This document shows positions 17,501 through 25,100 of a DNA stretch of 27,440 nt, piece by piece. Below the pieces are notes generated by a model that was not told where the DNA came from, did no database searches, and saw nothing but the letters and a program-made list of their open reading frames with translations. The DNA is from a virus, in IMG/VR virus record IMGVR_UViG_3300020472_000141, positions 1 through 27,440 of that record; one strand, given 5' to 3'. The first letter of the stretch is position 1. Each line of letters begins with the position of its first letter. The position numbers and the translations under genes are program-made.

Positions 17501-18973
17501 TACAAATGTAATATCTTGTAGGATATGTGCATCAATTGTTAACTGTGTTGGAAGTGTTAGATCTATTGGAGATACTGATAAAACATCTCCTGGAGCATAT
17601 CCATTACCACCACTAGAAATTGAAATACTATTAACAACTCCAAGTTGACCAACTGTATATTCAAAATCATCAGCAGGATCTCCAAATGCAGGTCCAAATT
17701 GAATATTTGCAGTACCTGCTAATTCTGCATCTTGATCTAGAACAATAACATTATTTTCTGTATCAATATCATCAACTAGTACACCTGTACCAATATTACC
17801 AGTTCCACTTATAAAGTATACTGTTTGACCAACTTCAATTCCAGTTAAACTTGAAAATCCTGTTAGTTCATTAGGAACTCCTGTATTAAATGATAATTCA
17901 GCAGCACCATCAACTGTTGGATTTGCCGATAATGTAAGTTGAGTTGAACTATCAACAGAAGCAACAGTTGTACCTGCTGCTAATTCACCAGGACCTTCAT
18001 CAACAATAACAATTGCACCAGCAAGAATACCAGCTGTATCTGCAACAGTAATTTGTGTAGAAGCTGTTGATAGAGTAGTAGTAACCTCATCAACTATTCC
18101 ACCAATACCAATATTACTAAATGTGGATGTATTTCCTGGTAATGTTAAAACATCTCCTGTTTGATATCCAGATCCATAGTTAGTAAATTGAACTTCTGTA
18201 ATTCTACTTGGATTTGATGTAATAGTAAATTGGAATCCACTACCACCAGGAACAGTTGCAGTAAGAACATCTCCTTGACTGTATCCAGTTCCACCAGTAA
18301 ATATTGGGTTAACTACACCTCCATCAACTACTTCTAGGTTAACAATAGCACCGCTACCACCACCTGATACTGCTAAGTCAGCATATGAACCATCTGTGTA
18401 TCCACTACCAGGATTTGTAACTACACCAATAATACCAGCAACGTCGAAATCTACAATAACACCAGTACCAGTAGCACTACCAGTTAATTCAACTCCTTCA
18501 TATGTACCTACACTATATCCTTCACCAGTATCTGTAATAGATCCTTCAAAACCAACGACAACGATATTAGCAGTACCTGATAAACCACTACCACCAACTA
18601 AAGGAATACCTTGAAAAGATCCAACATCATATCCAGATCCATCATCAGTAATGCCAATTCCTGAATTTGTTAGAACCTTCTGTCTAATTAAAAAATCTTT
18701 GAAAGAAACAACTCGTTCTTCTGTTAAATCAAGAACGTTTTTACTTTCTGAAACAAATCCAAGTCCTGAGAGGGATGATCTATAAAGACCAACAGAGTCG
18801 TTATTATCAAAAGATAAACTTGGTCCTGTTACAGTTCCATCACCAAGTTTTAAGTTACCTGTAGATAAATCAGATCCACCTGCACTGATGTTAAAAATCT
18901 GTGTACCAATTTGGTTAATCTTGACCCTTTGCTGCTCAAAGGTATCAGTGCGTGCGACATTAATTGATGGCAT
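14510..18973 (-). CDS. large fibre-like virion structural protein (1487 aa)
   Basis: The N-terminus (MPSINVARTDTFEQQRVKIN) and the LSTGNLKLGDGTV segment are ones I recall from a conserved cyanomyovirus structural protein, so this part is probably the virion anchor. Residues about 107-280 hold five G-x-GY beta repeats (DGSGYDVG, TGEGYSVG and so on), with two more near 445 and 560. Two copies of a beta module with the pattern TTTL-x-x-x-S/A-x-x-x-TVA lie near residues 290-365 and 700-770, with a degraded third between them. The C-terminal half has two copies of a PxGDNN to LGGV-x-D segment. Its ATG overlaps the end of the 68-residue gene by 14 bases, suggesting coupled translation; a CATAAATA motif 54 bases upstream might also serve it. 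It is likely part of a tail fibre or baseplate periphery. Confidence 0.92.
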   Translation of the reverse strand: MPSINVARTDTFEQQRVKINQIGTQIFNISAGGSDLSTGNLKLGDGTVTGPSLSFDNNDSVGLYRSSLSGLGFVSESKNVLDLTEERVVSFKDFLIRQKVLTNSGIGITDDGSGYDVGSFQGIPLVGGSGLSGTANIVVVGFEGSITDTGEGYSVGTYEGVELTGSATGTGVIVDFDVAGIIGVVTNPGSGYTDGSYADLAVSGGGSGAIVNLEVVDGGVVNPIFTGGTGYSQGDVLTATVPGGSGFQFTITSNPSRITEVQFTNYGSGYQTGDVLTLPGNTSTFSNIGIGGIVDEVTTTLSTASTQITVADTAGILAGAIVIVDEGPGELAAGTTVASVDSSTQLTLSANPTVDGAAELSFNTGVPNELTGFSSLTGIEVGQTVYFISGTGNIGTGVLVDDIDTENNVIVLDQDAELAGTANIQFGPAFGDPADDFEYTVGQLGVVNSISISSGGNGYAPGDVLSVSPIDLTLPTQLTIDAHILQDITFVQTIAAGTLGVGDNVFIPAGSVLAPITVQTSSDILSEADAVYTVTVAGATGTGAQFRITRSDTGEVDTVEVLQGGSGYDANEILTINGSDVGGSDGDDNVDLTIVSVSDESDLIRVDKVEESAGNIVKVCLRVTESGDLVAGQSLVKESTTSPVYAAATAPDSYTKFFIDNSLHPSLTLYSGNTYIFDLAGASGQGFALSEFADGNNPPSRVEGVTTTLTALSNTFTVASTTGLLVGMQVSVAGGSGGLAPNTLVTEINGTTITVNQPATVSGIVVLTFNGYEYVDAVTRTTNTLTIRISDDTPDLYYYSTTPGYENYGGDDGSEGLLTTSNTNPKVFGSGASFTVTSVQSTDIITSDVETGAFNAQEITGSSLNASTATISTINVTTINGSDINASTITATNDLTINSGASTLIQSGNFDVGGYLQVSGTDGNLTTSGIIKTTNKFSSNDKLEISENKISTVPGQPLLIEPGGQSELVKVLSTSAFIVPSGDNNQRPLAGENGAIRFNTVTNQYEGYSENSTSWSSLGGVRDLDGNTYIIAEATVGANDNTLYFYNDGVNTLKVTPEYQEFVNVKKIRSGNVSAPAYQGWIANAPATLGEYLKYRNNIYEVTVAGTTATSGNEPIHTSGATTNGSAELTFWGSAVASLTFEEIDELRIDPLGFTDLVVNNELRLSVNEISTTTNDLQLRPNTGQKVTIDAATSLVIPVGDNNSKGNAAQGSIRYNTDDSQFEGFNGAQWGGLGGVKDIDQDTYIQAESAPGADEDILSFFNANNNTLQVNSTQLEFHTIDTIASMSSNELNLDANTITFSTLGTTLDNTDTASTFLFSTKENFDLGLSSGLNTDPLLRLTDTGDIFYNLGFGTGTYSGVKLFDTDLKVMELADYKVITNDVSLEKGGISTGSSSLHNVNTETASKVSLVANNTTTGDKEFIEFSVITKGSDVYYTEIGNVVTGATLIGSATFDINTSNEARITFVLDTNLANGDDVSVTTVAHVIK
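16665..18100 (-). repeat. repeated beta module in the 1487-aa protein
   Basis: Copy A (about 17870-18100) and copy B (about 16665-16880) share, in order, VTTTL, an S/A-rich strand with TVA, a TGLL/AGIL turn, a V-x-V strand, G-x-LA-x-x-T, and a closing L-x-FN. A weaker copy lies at about 17690-17850 (LTGIEVGQTV to IQFG). The pattern resembles beta-sandwich modules common in phage fibres. Confidence 0.6.
18140..18655 (-). repeat. five tandem GxGY beta repeats in the 1487-aa protein
   Basis: The units carry GSGYDVG, GEGYSVG, GSGYTDG, GTGYSQG and GSGYQTG, each followed by a short hydrophobic strand and often a Gly-rich turn. Spacing is about 30-40 residues. The same motif recurs in the two other giant proteins of this window. 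Confidence 0.7.
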
Positions 18974-19166
18974 TTTTTACTAACTCTTTCAGTAGGGACT
19001 TGATTTCAGAGACCTCAGTCTTCAACATATTTATGTCTTCCAACGCGGAACCAAGCTGTTTTGACTTACGTCTTGCAGCTATTGCAGAATCGTTCAAATT
19101 GATGATGGCACCAGTGTTTTGGTCTCTTACGAGACCATCATGCCCTTCGACTTTGATATGTTCCAT
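18960..19166 (-). CDS. conserved small coiled-coil protein of T4-like cyanophage structural clusters (68 aa)
   Basis: The product starts MEHIKVEGHDGLVRDQNTGA. The VEGHDGLVRD block followed by TGAIIN is one I recall as nearly invariant in a short hypothetical protein found beside fibre genes of many T4-like cyanophages. Residues about 25-66 form a charged amphipathic helix with heptad leucines (LEDINMLKTEVSEIKSLLK), a likely coiled coil. It begins three codons after the stop of the 2696-residue gene, in the same frame and without a Shine-Dalgarno, and overlaps the next gene by 14 bases. This tight setting suggests it is made in step with its neighbours, perhaps as a linker or fibre-assembly chaperone. 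That role is inference. Confidence 0.88.
   Translation of the reverse strand: MEHIKVEGHDGLVRDQNTGAIINLNDSAIAARRKSKQLGSALEDINMLKTEVSEIKSLLKELVKNAIN
19028..19035 (-). promoter_or_regulatory. possible late promoter inside the 68-aa gene
   Basis: The minus strand reads CATAAATA, 7 of 8 matches to TATAAATA, 54 bases before the start of the 1487-residue gene. It lies inside coding sequence, so a chance match is quite possible. Confidence 0.25.
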
Positions 19167-19175
19167 ACGCGGAAG

Positions 19176-22100
19176 TTAAAATGCTGCTACTGCTCTAATG
19201 TCTTGAATCTTAGGTACATATGCAGGATCTACTCCTTTCATTACAATTTTGATTGCGAATGAAGAATATTCAGGTAAATTATCTATAGTATATTCAAGAT
19301 CTTGATATGCAGTTTGTTTCTCTACAATACCAGAAATGGTGTTTTCACTGCTTGCAATTTCAAATACATCTGGTTCTCCTTTATCATTAAAGTATACCCA
19401 ATCGATATCTTCAAAGTTTTCTTGACTAGATGCTCTCTTAAACTTATAGAACACTTCAATATTGGAAATGTCTTTAACATTTGCTAAGAGATGAACGTTA
19501 ATTGCAGTTGCTGGATTAGTAATAGAAACTTCTTTGGTTACATACTTGGCAGATGAAGAACCATTCTTGGATGTATCTTCAGCAACAAAATCCAAACCAT
19601 GTGTGTATGTTACTTTTCCAACCTCAAGATATGAATTTTCTTCATCTGGTTGATTTGGATACTTAACAAAATCACCTACACGGAAGATATCTGCTAGTTG
19701 ATCTGCTGTAACAGCATTTCTATTATAGAAAACATTATCAATAATCTTACCAGTAAAATCATCATTAATAGGATGAACATCAACTCTTAGAGTTAATTTC
19801 TGTGTTTCACTATTCCATATAGTTGCCTTACCTGTGATAAGGTTATCATATGTTTGCAACATAATATTTGGATTACGTGCAACAATTGTTGCAGCATCAT
19901 TAATAGATGTTAATACCTGTGAAGGTGTAGAATCAACTACTACGTTAGTAAGAGATAATTGGTTTCCTAGAGTTACAGTTTCACCTTTTTGGAAGAATTG
20001 TGTTGTCTTAACTCTTACATAAACAGTATCACTATCGACTCTTGCAATAGTTCCAGTAGTTTTAGTGGTCAAACCTTTGATAGTTTGATTATCTTGAATT
20101 TCTGTACCACCCTGTCCTGAAAGTCGGAAAGCATAAACTGGATAGAACTCGATAATTTGATCTCTTCTACCAAATCTATCTTCCTGACCCATAGCATTTT
20201 CAATTCTATTACTTACTGTTTTGACAGTAGCAGTAGAAAGATCAATAATTGGACTCAAATGAGACACATTAGACGATAGAGTCATCTTGTATCTTAATGA
20301 ATCTGACAAATTATTAAGTGTTTCATTAATATCAGAAGCAATCATCTTCTGATTTGTAAAGTAATGTGCTTCATTCAAGAAAGTTTTTTCGTAATCAGTT
20401 TGAGAATACGAAGTGTAATTAGTTGTGTTTGAATCTACTGGTACAACATTTGTAGTTTTGACTTCTGTTGATAAGGTAGTTCCTGTAAATGAAAGATAAG
20501 AAACTTGTGGATATAAAGTTTCAAACTTTCTATTGAAAGTAGAATACACAGTATCACCACCACCAACACCATTTCCAGCAGCTTGTCCTGAAGAAGTGAC
20601 GTTGTACATATCAACACCAGAATTAGTTACTTGGAATAATGTATTATTTAAAATACTATTAGTAATACCAGATGTCTCTCTAGCAGTTCTATAGAAAACA
20701 TAGGACTTTCCAGTTGTTTCAAAACCATTGTCCCTGTGACTTACTTTTAATATAGAGTTGTTATTTTTAAATAACTTAGATGTTGAATTTGTATTTGCAC
20801 TAGCATTTGTTTCAAATGGGTTGTTGTTCAACAACTCATAACCCAAACTAGAATTTTTGAGTAGAAGTTCTGCAGATCTTGCGATATTAAACTCAGCACG
20901 GTACATAGTAAATTTAAGATCTTCAAATATATCTTCAGTCCAACTTTCAGTATTCTGAGAACGATATACAGAACCTAGAGATGGTTGAGTTGTAATGACT
21001 GTGCTAGTAGCAATATCAGTATCACCAAGTTTGGAAGACCATAGTTCATAATCAATAGTATCTGTTTCAACTACCAAAGCATACTCTGTATCATTTTGTA
21101 GATATACAGGATTATCAAAAGCAAAATGTGATGGTGTAGTAGATGGCGTAGCATCCCCTGAATCGACTGCTACACCCATCCTAACGGCAGGTGTGTCTAT
21201 ATCGATAAAGGTTTGAATTTCACAACCTCCAGCACCGTTACCGACACCTTTAATAACAACTGAAGGTGCCTCTGTATATCCAAAACCAGATAGTGAGATT
21301 TCAGCATTGTAAATTTTACCATTAGATACTTCAATACTTGCAGTAGCATTAGAACCACCAGGAAGTTGAGGACTTTCAATAGTTAGAATTGCACTGTCAT
21401 AATTCTGACCAGTGTTAGTAATTCTAATATCTGATAATTTACCACTATCTTTTGCAACAGAAAGAACAAAATCTGTACCACCTGTATCATTAGCAAGAGT
21501 TACAGATGGAATAATTAGATCTTCATTTTGAATAAAGGATCTACCATTATGATTACTAAGAACTACAGTATAAACTTGCTCATTAGTTAAACTATATCTA
21601 CCAGATGCAGTAGATACTAATTCTACATTGTTCTTATCAAATACTTTAAGAATAGGACCAGATGCAGCAGAAGATGTACCAGTTACACTTTCTCCTTTGT
21701 ATATCGACATAGTTCCACTAGCGAAACACTTGAGGATTGTATTTGGAGATAGAGTTTTTTCAGAACCAGGAACAATATTTTTAGCAGGTTTTTCTGCATC
21801 AACATTAGTGATGTATGTTTTGACTGGTACATTTGTACTCTTCTTATTGAAGTAGAGATCAACACCAGTGATGAAACAACCACCATCCAAATTTTCAATC
21901 TTAAATGTTTGAGCTAATGGATTAGGTCTTACAGGATTATCAGTATTACTATCAATTAACTGTACACCTTCATTAGATTTAAAGATAGATGGTTTTGTTG
22001 ATACGATACTAGAAGGATTCTCTGGTAAAATACCAGTAGCGTAATACTTAACTTCAGTGTAAGTATCTACACCTGTTTTTTCTTCATTGGTTGGACTAGA

Positions 22101-25100
22101 AGTAAATCTAAATGTCAGTGTACCTGCAGTAAAGTTCAACTCTTCTGCAGATGTATCATATGATACAGTATCTACATCTCCAGACCAAATTGCATTTTCT
22201 AGTGGTGGTAGACCAGCAGGTAATACAATCAATCCACTAGCATTACCATATTCATCTGTAGTAATAGATCCATTAAATGCTGATAGAGAGTTTCCTGCAA
22301 TACCAGTATATCTAAGGTCAGGATTTACCCAACGAGAAATATCTCTTCCTTCAAGGAAAACATAGATTTGGGTATTTGGTTTCATTCTGCCAATAGTAAA
22401 TTTGACAGGAACACTTCTAGCAAAGAATGATAGAGATGTTGCTACAATATTATCTCCAACACTCTTAGTTTGTACACCTTTACCAACTTCATTGTTATTT
22501 GGACTGATATTTGAAGAACTTCCTACAGATGCAGAAGCTACACTAGTTTTTGCAACATCAGAATTTACTTCTCCAAGAGAATTAATAGATGTAAACGAAC
22601 TAGATGCACCAACCCAGTTAACAACAAAAGAGTTATGTAAACTAGATAAACTTTCTTTTACATCTTCCTTTGCTAAGAAAATGTTGAATAGATCTGTGTT
22701 AGTATCTACAACTACAGGTTCAACACTTTGATCATACCATTGATCAATCGAAGGAGATAATTCACTATCTCCAACATACTGAAGAACAACAAATGGATTT
22801 GGATTTACTTTAGAAGAAGCAAAACTATTACCTAATAGAGAAAGATTCTTATATGGTAATGTAATCATATTACCAGTTTTCTTATATCCAGAAACAGTTC
22901 TCTGATCGTCTCTGATATTTACTTCTGATAGATTAATAGAATCTTCTTTGGATTGTGGTCTTAATACAGATTGCTGTGAATCAATGGCACATCTATAATC
23001 AAGAGATTGTAAGTTTCCAACTTTATGTGCTTCAAAATTATCTACAAAGAATCCTGATTTGAATCTATCTAATCCAATCTCATCCTTGACCTGCATATTA
23101 AGAGCTTGCTGCTCTAAAATACTAAGTGTAGTATAATACTCAAGACGCTCAATACGCTTCTCCAACTTACCGATGTCACGCATTGTGTAACGACGGTTAT
23201 CAACAGAAGTTACTCTAACATCCTTACTGGTAGTAGTAAATGCTGGAATGTAAGCATAGAAGAGAGGTACAGCATCCTCAATAGGATCTGGTTTAGATGG
23301 ATTGAGTGAAGAGTTACCTTCTTTGACGACAAAGTTTCCTTTCTTGTCTAGGAAGATACCATCAATACGATCTAGATATTGCTTCTGACTAAAGGAGAAT
23401 GTATACTCTAGATTTCTATCTGGTGCAGGTGTACTAGTAATGATAGCACCAGAACCAGAGAAAGATCCTTCTGTAACTTCTAATGATGATGTATCAAGGA
23501 AACCAGGAATAATTGCTTGACTATCTACTTTTGGTCTAAAGTCAATAACGTTTTTCAATTGTGTAATACCTAAAACAGAAGAATCAAAAGATGGAATTTC
23601 ATCTTCTGGAATTCCTGCTTCATGTAGATAACTATCGATAGTACAGAAATCACCCTGAGAATGTTCAAAGTAATCGAAAGCAATAACAAGTTGACCTGTG
23701 GTTGCTTCAAATCCAGGTTTTAGAACAATACGTGAAACATCATAAATTGTATCTCTTTGTCCACTGTCAAATGTATATCTTGATGATACATCAGTACCAG
23801 AGATTAGATTACCAGCAGTATCAATTTGAGGTGGTTGAGATGAAGTTCCCTCATAAACATATTTGAGTTTAAATGCATCAGAATATGATAGAATTTCTAC
23901 AACCTCTGTATCATAATCTGTTCCTCTTAGAGGTACAACACGGTCACCAGCAGATGTAACTGTAATTCTCTTATTTCTTATTACAGTTTTTAACCTTGGT
24001 TTTGCGTTAGATACTTCTAGAGTCGCAGTAAGTTTTAATTTAGGGTAGGTTCCATTAGAAGGAATAGTTCCAAAATAATTTGATGGTAACTGTAAACTAA
24101 TACTACCAGATGTAAGACCACTTGCAGTATCAGTAGAAGAAGTGACTTCAACAGCATCCTCTGCAATATAAATGATATCACCCTTTACAATATCAGGTGC
24201 ATCACCAGGATCCAAAACAGTAACAATATAATTATCTTCAGTAAATGCAGCAAATCTTTGTGTACCAAATGGTAATTGAGCTGCGAATGTAATAATACCA
24301 CCACCACTAGATGCTGTAGTTACAAAATCTCTACGGAAGTAATACTTGATCTTAGTATCATCACCACCAGAAGAAACTTGAGAAACTTGCTTGCTTCCAG
24401 TAGGGAATAGGAGTGTGCCACTTGTAGAATTGGATACTATAGGACGCAATCTTACAATACTTGCATTTGTCACTGCTCCTGGTAAAGCAGTATCTAAATA
24501 AATTCTTGACTTATAAGCACCTTCTTGCTTAGTACCATATTGTACAATTGAACGAACTAGGTTATTGTTATCATCAGAGAATTGAACTAAATCACCTTGT
24601 TGAATAGATTGAGATGCATCTGCACTAAAACTTGTGGATTCTAAGAATAAAGATCCTTTTGATCCAAAGAAAGTATAATCTGTTACAGTTTTAATTTCAG
24701 AATACTTCTGACTATCAACTACAACATCAGCACTAAATTTATTTTCTTTACCTGCACCAAAACTACAACCCAATGACTTAACGTTTTGAGGAGCATATGT
24801 AGTTACTGTATCTGTAAACAATATTGGTACAATACTTGCACCAGCATTTGGTGCTCCAGCAGCATCTGGATTTTTTGCACTAACCGCAGGTGGTTGTGCA
24901 TATGGGATGTTAACAGAAGATCTGTTAGCTACAGATGCTTTATAAATTTTACCATCTGCAGTTTTCTCTATAGTAATCTTAGAAGAATCATACTCAAGAC
25001 CATTAATTAGTAGAGATACACCATCTGCATATCCCAATCCTCTATTTGCAACAATAAAGTGAGAGATAGTATTCTCTCTAGCAATTCTTACAGTATTTCC

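Noticed and set aside
18960-18990. Possible -1 ribosomal slip at the A run near the end of the 68-aa gene, fusing it to the 1487-aa protein
   Set aside because: The downstream gene is in the +1 frame relative to the 68-aa gene, so a -1 slip on the A run would not enter it. The run is more simply explained by the Lys-Asn codons and the overlap.
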